From Sciurus carolinensis (Eukaryota; Chordata; Mammalia; Rodentia; Sciuridae): a stretch of 64,000 nt of DNA. Within the stretch, counting starts at the first letter, position 1. The number at the start of each line of letters is the position of its first letter. Shown piece after piece: positions 54,451 to 64,000 of this stretch. Both the position numbers and the translations under genes were made by a program. Under the pieces are notes generated by a model. It was given only the letters and a program-made list of their open reading frames with translations, was not told the origin of the DNA and ran no database searches. Location of the stretch: the NCBI RefSeq assembly GCF_902686445.1, contig NC_062219.1, forward strand, positions 40,761,056 to 40,825,055. Direction: 5' to 3'.

Positions 54451-55389
54451 CTTACAGTATTCTATACTAATTATCATTCTTTTGGAATTCCATCAAGAGG
54501 TATTAAAATAGAGGAATGATCACATATTTTATTATCTCTAAATTCATATCACATCATTTACAGTATGGATAATGCCTGACTTAATGGAAAGGTGTCCTAG
54601 TTAGGGATGCAGGGCCATTCCTTAAGGTGACTGTGCCCTTCTTGTTCCATTTCCTGTTGTCCCTGGAACTGAGTGCCTTAATGGAAGAAACATTAATCAT
54701 GACTGAGAGAATCGCAATTGTTCCATAGAAGTGCATGGAGGGGAGAGATGTCTCAAATTGGAATGTCGATTGCCTTTTCATTTAGAAAGAAGGGCATAAA
54801 CTATTTAGCTATAAGGTGCTAAAGGCTTTCCTTGACTAGTCTGGTGACATAACTATTGTTAATTACCTTGTTTCTGTAGGGAAAATGTGTTACATATCCC
54901 ATATCTCCATCTGGCTCACCTTGGCGCCCTGCTTTAAAGTACTTTCAAGGTTGTTTCACACCTATTATCTCATTTATCTTTCAGGACAACTCATGGACTG
55001 CAGTAGGTACACAGCAAGAGTGCTCAACACCCTGTTTAGCTAGAGCAAAAGCTCAAGCCTTTCTCTGCAAAAACTCCACTGAGCAATTACTCTCTTTTGA
55101 GTTTTACTCAGTCTCCATCCATCATTGTTTAAAAACATAACTGCAACAATTATGCTTATAACAAAAACCCACAAATTTAATTCATTTAATATTTTGTATA
55201 ACCTTGAATGTTTTTTCTTGTTTGAATAATAATAGCTATTATGAAAATAAGAGTGTTTTTAAAAATATTGGTAGCAAATTAGAAGAAAATAATCATTCAA
55301 TCCTTCTGCCCAGAGATAATTTCCATCTTCTTTTTACAAAAATAGAATTATAATGTCCCCAATATATTTTATTCTGCCTTTTTTTTTAT
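54451..55389. other. Unique-looking sequence
   Basis: No gene or nameable repeat. Confidence 0.45.
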
Positions 55390-55700
55390 ACAATGGATCA
55401 AGAACAGATATACATGTCATTAAGCATTAAGTTCATGGAATCTGCAGCTGGACTATTTGGTTTCATAATCCAAGTTTGGCCATTTGTCAACAGTTTCTTC
55501 CAATGTTTTGATATTATGAATTTTACAATAAATAAATTTACAGTTATGTTTTTGCCTGTGTTATGTTTATTTCCTTATGACAAATTTCTAGAAGAGGATT
55601 TGTGAGTCAAAGAAAAGAGCAAAATTATAAGGCTGTTGGTCAGTAAGTAGTACCCAATTTCCTCTGAGGGGTTTCTATCAATTTGTACCTGTAGGGAATG
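55390..55700 (-). repeat. Old LINE fragment, antisense
   Basis: TTATTTCCTTATGACAAATTTCTAGAAGAGGATTTGTGAGTCAAAGAAAAG..AAGGCTGTTGGTCAG..TACCCAATTTCC..GGGTTTCTATCAATTTGTACC matches the well-known antisense block of old L1 (CCTAGAAGTGGAATTGCTGGGTCAAAGGG...CAATTTACACTCCC). The 70-codon frame 55393-55605 lies in it. Confidence 0.55.
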
Positions 55701-56072
55701 TACTTGCTCTTTTACCTAAACTATTACCAATAATAAATATTATCATTTAAAAAAAAAACATTTTCTGTCTTAATTTTCATTTCGTGTATACAATAACTAT
55801 GTATTAGAAACTTGGTAAATGTACTCAAGTAGACTGTGTCTGCTAAATTTATCATATTGGCTTACCTCTCTGATGATTTCTCTTGAAAGTTCATTTCTGA
55901 ATAAAATTATGCAATGACAGGTTCTATAGTATTGAACCATAGCAATAAAAATCCATTTATCTATTTGACCAAATTACCAGCCTTCAGAGAAAACTCTGAA
56001 GAGATGTTAAGCCAAGATGACAGATTATGACATGAATAGAACCAGGGCTGTAGTTAGGATCATTGCCTGACC

Positions 56073-56530
56073 AGATTTTTTTTTTTTTTTATGAAAAAAC
56101 ATTTGGATTTTATTCTTCTAAATTAATGACTTTAACTTGTAATTTACATACATTTTATTTATAATATTAAATTGAGTGCATAAATGTACAAGTTGAGCAT
56201 CTCTTCTGAAATCTGAAATGTTCCAAAATCCAAAACTTTTCTATTACTGGATGATGCCACAAATGGAAAATTTCACACCATGAAACTGTTTCATGCACTA
56301 AATTTTTAAAAATATGTTTATAAGGTGTATATGAAACAAATGAATTTGTGTTTAGATTTCAGTCCAATTCCCAAGATATCTCATTATGTATATGCAAATA
56401 TTCAAAAATCTGAAAAAAAAAATCCAGAACACTTCTGGTCCCAAGTATTTTGGAGAAAGGATAGTCAATCTGTCCTGGGATCTTAGTCCCTATTTTCTGA
56501 CAATTGTTTTCATACATTACATTGGATATT
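56073..56530. repeat. Ancient repeat of unrecalled family
   Basis: After a T run, the blocks TACAAGTTGAGCATCTCTTCTGAAATCTGAAATGTTCCAAAATCC (56189-56233) and CAGAACACTTCTGGTCCCAAGTATTTTGGAGAAAGGATAGTCAATCTG (56425-56472) match the two ends of a common old mammalian interspersed repeat. I remember the sequence but not the name with certainty. Confidence 0.55.
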
Positions 56531-56774
56531 TTAAACATTTCAATCATATTTAATAGGGATTATTGTAAACATGCCAATACAATAATTTTATGAATATATG
56601 AACCTTAGTTAACTTTAGTAAATTGTCTCAGAAAGCCTGCCATTTTACAAGTGAAAACATGTCAACAGAAAGGCATATATTCATTTTTCCCATTTCCTCT
56701 ACTTGTGCTGATTTTTGTTAAACATGAAGAATTGAGAAAAAAGTGTAATGATAAACTTAGTGTTCCAATTACTA

Positions 56775-57124
56775 TTGCTATATAGCAGCCCTCTCCAAAC
56801 AATGCTGTTAAATGATATATGATTCAATGGTAAGGAATTCTGCTCTAAGATGCTTGGGGATTTACCTGGGAAGACTCCAAGCTTGGAGGTAACTCCATAG
56901 GTAGAACAGGGATCATCTGAAGTTTCATTCACTCACAAGTCTGGCACATGGGTAGGAAGGACTTGAAGATCAGCTCTGCTGCCAAACAGCACCAACAAAG
57001 TGAATCATGCTTGAAGCTAGGCTTCCTTCTAGCATGCTGAGTCCACATCAGTGTAGTCAGACTTCCTACATGGCCCCTGAGAGCTCTAAGCACAGCATGA
57101 GGTGTCAAAAGATAAGACAGAAGC
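56775..57124 (+). mobile_element. Ancient LTR-like element, left part
   Basis: TATATAGCAGCCCTCTCCAAACAATGCTGTTAAATGAT, ACTCACAAGTCTGGCACATGGG and CATGGCCCCTGAGAGCTC..AGCACAGCATGAGG follow an old LTR pattern. It is interrupted by an L1 at about 57133 and resumes at 58668 (GCCCAGCCTCAAACTCACACAGG). Confidence 0.5.
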
Positions 57125-58667
57125 TGCAATGCTTTTTTTTTTTTAAGCATTTTATTTATACATAGTCTACATAGTGACTGGGTTCATTCTGACAAAAATC
57201 ACACATGCATACAATTTGATTTATTCCATTCCTGTTCCCCTTTTTCACCTTCCCTTCTCCCTCCCCTATTCTCCTTCCTTTACCAATCTTCCTTTTGCTG
57301 ATGTTTGTTTATTTTTGATTGGTGCTTTCTACATATACATAGGAGGAATTTCTTGTGGTATATTTATATATGCATATAGCATTTTTCCCCTTTCCCATCA
57401 CTTCTCCCTCCCACTCCATCTCCTTCTATTCCACTGGTCTTCTCTATTTCTTTATGATATCTTACACCCCTCACCTTCCCTTTTATTTAGCTTCCACATG
57501 TGAGAGAAAACATTTGATTCTTAATTTTCTGAGTTTGGTTTATTTTACTTAGCATGATATTCTTTACGTCCATCCATTTACCAACAAATGCTATAATTTC
57601 ACAATTTATGACTGAGTAAACTCCATTGTGTATGAATACCACATTTTCTTAATCTATTCATCTATTGACAGACATCTGGGATCATTCCATAATTTGGCTA
57701 TTGTGAATTGTGCTGCTACAAACATTGTTGTGACTTTATCATTATAGGATGTTGATTTTAGTTCTTTTGAATAAATGTCAAGGAGTGGATGGAATAGCTG
57801 GGTCATATGGTGGTTCCATTCCTAGTTTTTTGAGGAATCTCCACAATACTTTCCAAATGCTTGTACTAATTTGCAGTCCCCTCAACAATGTATCAATGCG
57901 TACCTTTTCCCTATATCCTTGCTGGCATTTACTATTATTTGAATTCTTGTTAATTGCTACTCTGACAAGAGTGACATGAACTTTTAATGATGTTGAATAT
58001 TTTTTTCATATATTTGTTGGCCATTTGTGTTTCTTCTCTTGAGAAATATCTGTTCAGTTCATTTGCCCATTTATTCATCTGATACTTAACAGAGGTGATT
58101 ACATATGTATCTATACACACGGAAAGGTAGCTTTTTTTTAACAAATGGGGTGCTGGGAAAAGGATAGGTATATGTAATAGAATGAAACTGGATTCCCATC
58201 TCTCACCCTGCAAAAATGACAAATCAAAGTAAATCAAAGACTTAGGAGTTAGACTAGAAACTTTGCAACTGCTAGAAGAAAACATAGGGCCAACTCTACT
58301 GTATTTATGCATCATGAACATTCTTAACAAGATCCCTACATTCAGGAAATACAACCAAGAATCAATAAGTGGAATGGCACCGAATGAAAGAGCTTCTGAG
58401 GACTGGGGAGATAGCTCAGTTGGTAGAGTGCTTGCCTTGCAAGTACAAGGCCCTGGGTTCAATCCCCAGCACCCCCCCCCCCAAAAAAAAGAGCTTCTGA
58501 GCAGCAAAGGAAATGATGAAGAGCAAGAAGAGAGAGCCTACCGAATGAGGGAAAATCTATGCCAACTACTGCCCTGACGGGATTAATAGTCAGAATATAT
58601 AAAGAACTCAAACCTTAACACACACACACACACAAAAACCCCAATCAATAAATATGCAATGCTTTTT
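57125..58667 (-). mobile_element. 5'-inverted L1 insertion with target duplication
   Basis: The perfect 13-bp target copies TGCAATGCTTTTT lie at 57125-57137 and 58655-58667. A T run (complement of the poly(A) tail) adjoins the left copy. From there to about 58117 the L1 is in minus orientation (3' UTR and ORF2 end). From about 58130 to 58654 it is in plus orientation (GGGTGCTGGGAAAAGGATAGG, CCCATCTCTCACCCTGCAAAAATGACAAATCAAAGTAAATC). This is an L1 with its 5' half inverted, as produced by twin priming. An ID element sits at 58401-58490 and a short (CA)n at 58619-58634. No intact ORF remains. Confidence 0.9.
58388..58501 (+). repeat. ID SINE nested in the inverted part of an L1
   Basis: The ID body (58401-58473) has an intact A box (TAGCTCAGTTGG) and B box (GGTTCAATCCCC), a run of about 11 C, and a short A tail. 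Perfect target copies AAGAGCTTCTGAG lie at 58388-58400 and 58489-58501. It postdates the L1. Confidence 0.94.
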
Positions 58668-58765
58668 ATCGCCCAGCCTCAAACTCACACAGGTCTACCT
58701 CCAACATGTTCTTTACCAGTTAGAAGGAAATAGTAAGCCCACATGTTCGAAGGGAAAAGACCTGG
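58668..58765 (+). mobile_element. Ancient LTR-like element, right part
   Basis: GCCCAGCCTCAAACTCACACAGGTCTACC..CATGTTCTTTACCAGTTAGAAGG..AGCCCACATGTTCGAAGGG continues the element split by the L1. Confidence 0.5.
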
Positions 58766-59636
58766 AGCCCTGGGAGACATTAGTAGAAAGAATGTCAAAG
58801 AGCTTGAAGGCTGTGTTGTAAAATCTCTGAGTCTTTGAAATGTGGTTAAAAGGAATTTATAGTCTTAAAAATTAAAATAAGTAAAAATTAAAATGTAAAC
58901 AATAATGCACTATGTTAAGATTTGAAATCTATCTTTAGACCAATATTTCAGAGAAACCAGTTAATTGACCATAAAAGCAATAGTTGCTCTGAGTTGTTAT
59001 CAGAATAAAAGTTAAAAATAAAATTAATAATTTAAGTTTTATATGCTGTGGACAAAGGAAAGTAAAGAGTACATACTCTCTCTATTCAAATGACTTCACA
59101 TACTTAGGACAGAGTTAAAAATTGGGATTCATTTCCTACAATTATGAGATGAGGAATAGAGTATTTAAACCATTCAATAGAATGAGACTAAACAAATGAT
59201 TAGTTTTTGGTGAGGCAGTAGGAATATGTAATCTACATTTTTTTCTGTGTAATTAAGATTTATTACACAGCTTGAAAGTATCTTTCCAGATAATGTAGTT
59301 ACTGTAAAATTTCTTTATTTGCTGTGCTTTGCACAGTTTATCCTTCTGCTACCCTAATAAACACCAATTTAATAGAATATTAGAAAGTGACAAAGAGAAA
59401 TGTTAGGAAGGTAACTGTAGTATACTTACTTATAATAGGATTAATTCAAAATCCTCACACAGTAGTATGTTTTGATCTTCTGAAGGGAAGAAAAATAAAT
59501 CCCAAACACATTGTGTCTTCTTTAGAGTGAAGATGTTCAGTAATATAGATATAACATTCTAATCAAACTTTCATTTCCCTTTTGGAGGGAAAGGAGTACA
59601 TTCTTTAGTGTGATACTGAATTTGAATTGTCCCTTT
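58766..59636. other. AT-rich sequence, nothing recognised
   Basis: No gene or nameable repeat is seen. Confidence 0.5.
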
Positions 59637-59758
59637 AAAATCTGGAGGTAGGGGGTGGGGATACAACTCAGTTGGTAAAGTGCTTGCCTAGCCTACACAA
59701 GGCCCTGGGTTCAATCCCCAGCACCAACCAAAACAAACAAACAAAAATCTAGAGGTAG
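59637..59758 (+). repeat. ID SINE with target duplication
   Basis: Body from about 59652 (GGGGTGGGGATACAACTCAGTTGGTAAAGTGC..GGGTTCAATCCCCAGCACC) with an AAAC-rich tail. Target copies AAAATCTGGAGGTAG (59637-59651) and AAAATCTAGAGGTAG (59744-59758) differ at one base. More diverged than the 63676 copy. Confidence 0.9.
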
Positions 59759-60139
59759 ATAAGGCAGGTATGCCTTTTGGGTAAGCCTTCTGTTGCTATG
59801 AGCTGGGTAGTTCTGCAATGTTTCTCTTGTGGGTCTGCTCAGGCTACAATCCTCATCCTGGGTCTGATCAGGAAAGATATGGTGATTCAGAGATGTTTCT
59901 CATAGCTTTGTCCTGGCATGTTGTGGTAAAAACTGGTGCGTCCTTGATACCTCTTTATAGAGGTCTTGGGGCAGGGAATGGCCAGTCACATCCCCTTCCT
60001 AAAGTACCTTTTCCTTCACATGTGCTTTTTTGCCAAATCCACATAAGCACTAGCTTTAAGTCACAAAAATTCTCAGTAGTTATATTACCATTCAGTCTAA
60101 CAGCCACACCTATGGGCGTTACATTAACATGTGAGTGTT
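59759..60139. other. Unassigned sequence
   Basis: A 116-codon plus-strand frame (59818-60168) is seen, but no domain or signal peptide is convincing. The right end lies in an LTR-like fragment. Confidence 0.4.
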
Positions 60140-60285
60140 ATGGTTTGTATATGAGCCAGTGGAGGTAGCAGACCATGGACTTAATGGAACTTCTGAAACC
60201 TAAAGCCAAAATAAATTTTTCCTCCTCTAAGTTGATATTCTTGTTTATTTTTCACATAATGAAAAAGCTGGCACGCAGGAAGTCT
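60136..60285 (+). mobile_element. Deleted MaLR-like LTR fragment
   Basis: It starts GTGTTATGGTTTGTATATGAG and jumps to a 3' part, CCTAAAGCCAAAATAAATTTTTCCTCCTCTAAGTTGATATTCTTG..CACATAATGAAAAAGCTGGC, typical of the 3' end of rodent LTRs of this type. The middle appears deleted. Confidence 0.5.
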
Positions 60286-60713
60286 CTAGCCAGCACTGTG
60301 GGCTTAATAAGGATTCCTCCATGAGGACAGAGGAAACTTCTAGATACTGTCCACATGTGACTCAGGAGTCCAGAAGACACTGGAGAACTCCACCCAGGCT
60401 TTCACTGTGTCTGGGCACATGTCACCTTGCCAAATTTACTCTGATGCCCCTGCCCCTTGTTAAGACTGTAAGGATGAAAAATGTGGCAAAAACCATTTTC
60501 CTTTAGTCTTTGTCCTCAATCTACACCTACCATACCAAGATTACATCTTCAACCAGACCTGGGAGGAAGAGACCATGAGGCACCTTCTCACTTGTGTGCT
60601 ACTCCTACGTCTGCCACATAAATACTTTCCACCATCCCTCTATTGGCTAAAAGAGGTGAGGTTCCCTCTCTTCTCCCTGCCTAGTCAAGAAACTTCTTGA
60701 ACAATATCCTCAT
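60286..60713. other. Unassigned sequence
   Basis: No gene or nameable repeat. A 61-codon frame at 60321-60506 is treated as chance. Confidence 0.45.
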
Positions 60714-61470
60714 TCTTTTTTTTAATAGTTTGTTTTAGTTATATATATGACAGCAGAATCATTTTGATGTAATTATACAAGCATGGAATACATCTTATTC
60801 TAGTTGGAGTCCCATTTTTATGGATGTACATAGTGGTGGGATTCACTGTGTTACCTTCATATATGTACATGGGAAAATTATGTCAGATTCTTTCCACTGT
60901 CTTTCCTTTGCTATACCCCCTCCCTTCCCTCCATTTCACTTTATTTAATCTACTGAACTTCTATTCTTCCCCTTCCCTACCTCCCTTTTCGCGGGTTAGC
61001 TTCCACCTATCAGAGAAAATATTTGACCTTTGGTTTTGGGGGACTGGCTTACTTCATTTAGCATGATAATCTCCAGATCATTCATTTTCTGGCACATGTC
61101 ATAAAGTTATTCTTCTTTATAACTGAATAATACTCCATTGTGTAATATACCACATTTTTAATCCATTCATCTCTTGAAGGGCGTCTAGGTTGTTTCCATA
61201 GTTTAGCTATTATGAATTGAGCTACTATGAACATTGATGTGACTGTGTCACTGTACAATGTTCATTTTAACTCCTTTGCATATATACCAAGGAGTGGGAT
61301 AACTGTATCAACTGGTGGTTGCATTCTGTGTTTTTGAGGAATATCCATACTGCTTTCCAGTGTGTGCATTAGAGAAATGTAAATTAAAACTACCCTAAGA
61401 TTCCATCTCACTCCAGTCAGAATGGCTATTCTCAAGAATACAAGTAACAATAAACGTTAGTGAGGATGGA
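60714..61470 (-). mobile_element. 5'-inverted L1 insertion
   Basis: It starts with a T run at 60716 and continues as L1 3' UTR and ORF2 end in minus orientation (to about 61358, including CATTTAGCATGATAATCTCC and AATACTCCATTGTG). It then switches to plus-orientation ORF2 text (ATTAGAGAAATGTAAATTAAAACTACCC..CACTCCAGTCAGAATGGC). This is the same structure as the 57125 copy. I could not find a target duplication. Confidence 0.8.
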
Positions 61471-61561
61471 AATATATATACCACCTTCAATGACTAAACA
61501 TTCAAAAGGTGGGAAGAGAAAAGATTTAAAAAATTACCATAACTAAAGAAAAAAATATTTT

Positions 61562-61790
61562 TCTTTCTTTTTTTTTTTTTTTTTTGTACAGGGATTGAAT
61601 CTAGGAATGCTTAACCACTAAACCACATCTCCAACACATTTTTTTTTTTTTTTTTTAGACAGGGTGTCACTAAGTTGCTTAGGGCCTCACTAAGTTGCTG
61701 AGGCTGGCTTTGAACTGGCTCCTCCTGCCTCAGCCTCTTGAGCTGCTGGGATTACAGACATGCACCACTACATGCTGCTGAAGGAAAAAA
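61562..61790 (-). repeat. Dimeric B1-ID SINE, minus strand
   Basis: T run, then the complement of an ID unit (GTACAGGGATTGAATCTAGGAATGC..ACCACTAAACCACATCTCC), a second T run, and the complement of B1 (AGACAGGGTGTCACTAAGTTGC..TCAGCCTCTTGAGCTGCTGGGATTACAGACATGCACC). The B1 portion carries an internal duplication (CACTAAGTTGCTTAGGGC / CACTAAGTTGCTGAGG). Confidence 0.85.
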
Positions 61791-63660
61791 TTCTTAAAAG
61801 CCATAAATGATTAGAGTTGAGGACAAATCTGAGAAGGGGACATTATTATTATGTGATGAATCAGGACAGAATATTTAAGCTGGATCGTGTGAAAAGTGGA
61901 AAACATCACCAGTCCAGACTCAGTATGGAAATCAGTTTAAATGCAACACAGGAGTCTGGAGAATAGAGGGCAATACTATGAAATGGAATGTCTGAATGTC
62001 AATCTGAAGCATTTGGACTCTTTCCTTAGGCAATAAGGAGCCCCTTAGAGTTCTTGAGCTGAGTAGTGACAACAGCTACATGCCAAAACGACTCGTCTAG
62101 TGGCTGTACACAAAACATATTAGAAAGAAGGGACTGGACATATGATGAACCACCACAAACTAAAGCAAGAAATATTAACCCATGTTTTCCTACTAGAGCC
62201 AAGAAACCAGAAGAATATTTTTAATCTAACAGATTCATTTTTCCCGATCTTTTATGAATGCAAATGTATACAATGAATTTGATGTTCTACTGATCTTTTG
62301 ATGAGTATTTAAATCTTTGAATTCTAAAAATAAAAGATATACTGTTTTTATCAATTGTTATAGTGACATACATGTCATCATACTCAGATCCACTTTTATC
62401 ATCACCTTCGTTTTTAAATAACACATGGTACATATTTTTTGTCTCTTGATAATTTTATTATATCTTTGTTTTGGATGTATTAAGACATGTAAATATAGTG
62501 GTAACTTATTTGAGTGTTATTATATCACCATTGAAATGTCTATTTAGATGAAAAAGGATTAAAATGTATTTATTCAAATGGCACTATGTAATTAGAGAAT
62601 GCCATTTTTAAATGACGCACTAGAGAATGTATTTATAACAGGGTAAAAGAGCAAAGCTGCAGAAATATTTGTATAATTAATTCAAAACATCAAAAACATT
62701 ATTGAAAGTACAGTGTCAATAATAACTACACTTTATACACTATACTCTAAATAACTGTATACTCCAAAGAACTAGAGTTACTTGTAGTCATTCTAGCAAG
62801 ACTGTAGTAATGCCAAATTGTTACAGACATTTTATACTTCCTATGAAGATGGAATGCCAAGTGCTTTTTTTCCTTTTCTCCTACAGGATTTCATGATTTG
62901 ATTGCCCAAGTGACATTTATATTGTCACATACTTTCGTAGAATGCCTTCTGTTAATTACAGTTTTCACATTTTGCATGGTGACAAAATTGTCATATTGTC
63001 TTATGCTTGAGATCTTCTTAACTAAAGAGTGGTTTCTGTAAAGAGATCTTAAAAGTGGGTATCTCTGCTGTCAAACTTTATTTCAACTAAAAATGATTTT
63101 TTTGGAAAAGTTTAATTTTTTTCTTTGCTAAAAGGGGAAGTAGAATAAGCTATAAAATGTCTTAGGCATTCAAGAGCAAGAGGAAAAATAGTACATTATA
63201 GATAAAAGCTTAATGAAGCAGAATGGTGGTCTTAGTCAGTAAAATTGGGTAACAGTACTAATTAACTAATATATAGTCCTTAACAGTTCACAAAGTGTTT
63301 TCAAGGCCATCTATATAAAAATATTCACTTTCAAATGTTTCATAATTAGTTTAAATGCAAAATTCAAATACTAAAAACAAATATTTTGACATAAATATCA
63401 TTGATTAAAAGATATTTTGTAATTATGAGCATCTGAATCTTATTATCTCTGCACAGCCTTGTCTGAGCACCATGTCTTACTCCATCTTTTACTGCTCAGT
63501 GTCGTCTTATAGAGTCAAAGGCCAAGTAACACCAAAACAATAAAAAACAGAAGAAACCAGATTCAGAGATTAGTAGCTTCTAATTTACTGTATGAAGTGG
63601 TTAAATAATAATATTCCATATTAAGTAAAATATAATATTGAAAATAATTATAGCATTCTG
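61791..63660. other. AT-rich sequence, nothing recognised
   Basis: No gene or nameable repeat. Frames here are short. Confidence 0.5.
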
Positions 63661-63781
63661 AAAAAAAAGTCATGAGGGGCTGGGGAGATAGCTCAGTCAG
63701 TAGAGTGCTTGCCTTGCAAGCACAAGGCCCTGAGTTCGATCCCCAGCACCCCAAAAAAAAAAAAAAAAAAAAAAGTCATGA
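63661..63781 (+). repeat. Near-intact ID SINE with target duplication
   Basis: Body 63676-63752 (GGGGCTGGGGAGATAGCTCAGTC..GTGCTTGCCTTGCAAGCACAAGGCCC..GTTCGATCCCCAGCACCCC) with an A run to about 63774. Target copies AAAAAAAGTCATGA lie on both sides (about 63662-63675 and 63768-63781). It has the most canonical B box (GAGTTCGATCCCC) in the window and a pure tail, and so is probably one of the youngest insertions. Confidence 0.95.
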
Positions 63782-64000
63782 AAATTCAGATTTTTCAGAC
63801 AAAGTTTGGTAGTTTAGGAAAATATTGCAAAGGAGTTCCTATAAATGAGTTCCTTATATTCAGTATCAATCTCGCATTTCTTTTTCTCCTTCTTTCTTCC
63901 ATTCACTATTTTTTGAGTACTTAGCATGTTCCAAGCCCTGTACTCACATTTTCACACATTTCTCACAATGACATCTGAAAGAGATATTATGTAACCATTT
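63782..64000. other. AT-rich window end
   Basis: No gene or repeat is recognised. Confidence 0.5.

Noticed and set aside
57950..58507. 185-codon minus-strand frame
   Set aside because: It runs across the inverted L1 segment and the complement of an ID SINE, so it is a repeat artefact.
63676..63752. tRNA gene
   Set aside because: A and B boxes are present, but the body, A tail and target duplication are those of an ID SINE, and no cloverleaf acceptor stem is present.

Overview
This window is mammalian nuclear DNA, most likely from a squirrel-family (sciurid) rodent. The best evidence is the repeat content. There are several ID-type tRNA-Ala-derived SINEs with poly(A) tails and target-site duplications. 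There are several dimeric SINEs in which a B1 (7SL-derived) monomer is followed by an ID-like monomer, an arrangement known from squirrels and related rodents. Lineage-specific L1, MaLR-type LTRs and old mammalian repeats (MIR, L2-like, MER5/MER20-like, L1M) are also present. No bacterial operon, CRISPR array, rRNA gene or intact protein-coding gene was found. Nearly all open frames in the window are chance frames or decayed LINE sequence.

Layout: 1-31 kb is AT-rich and dense in transposons. It holds a solo LTR with a 5-bp target duplication (1851-2282), an old LTR split by an inverted L1 (5.9-6.9 kb), a large 5'-truncated L1 (8.7-11.65 kb), a second LTR (15.2 kb), an old L1 with three nested insertions (17.3-20.4 kb), L2-like blocks (21-23.9 kb), and an old L1 interrupted by what looks like a local duplication (28.5-29.7 kb). 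From 31 to 40 kb there are mostly ancient fragments (MIR, MER20-like, L2-like) and one B1-ID dimer. From about 39.9 to 57.1 kb I see no young SINE or L1, only ancient MIR, MER5 and LINE relics. This quiet zone surrounds the one gene-like landmark, a CpG island at about 51.3-52.8 kb. From 57.1 to 64 kb young repeats return: two 5'-inverted L1s, three ID elements and a B1-ID dimer.

The CpG island is the likely promoter and 5' end of a gene. Two good minus-strand splice donors (exon ends at 51528 and 52711) and one good minus-strand acceptor (52242-52243) suggest a transcript running leftward, so that the 51 kb to its left would be a first or early intron. I could not recognise the gene. The only ATG-started frame I found that runs into the proximal donor is a 38-codon cysteine-rich stretch with a weak start context, so these exons may be 5' UTR. 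A (GCC)n run lies just inside the intron after the proximal donor, and a CTCF-like motif lies in the distal exon.

I found no convincing undescribed protein or RNA system. The observations most worth a second look are the unassigned promoter with its triplet repeat and CTCF-like site, the repeat-poor flank, three L1s with 5' inversions, a 1.44-kb-spaced local duplication, and a 66-bp perfect palindromic microsatellite.
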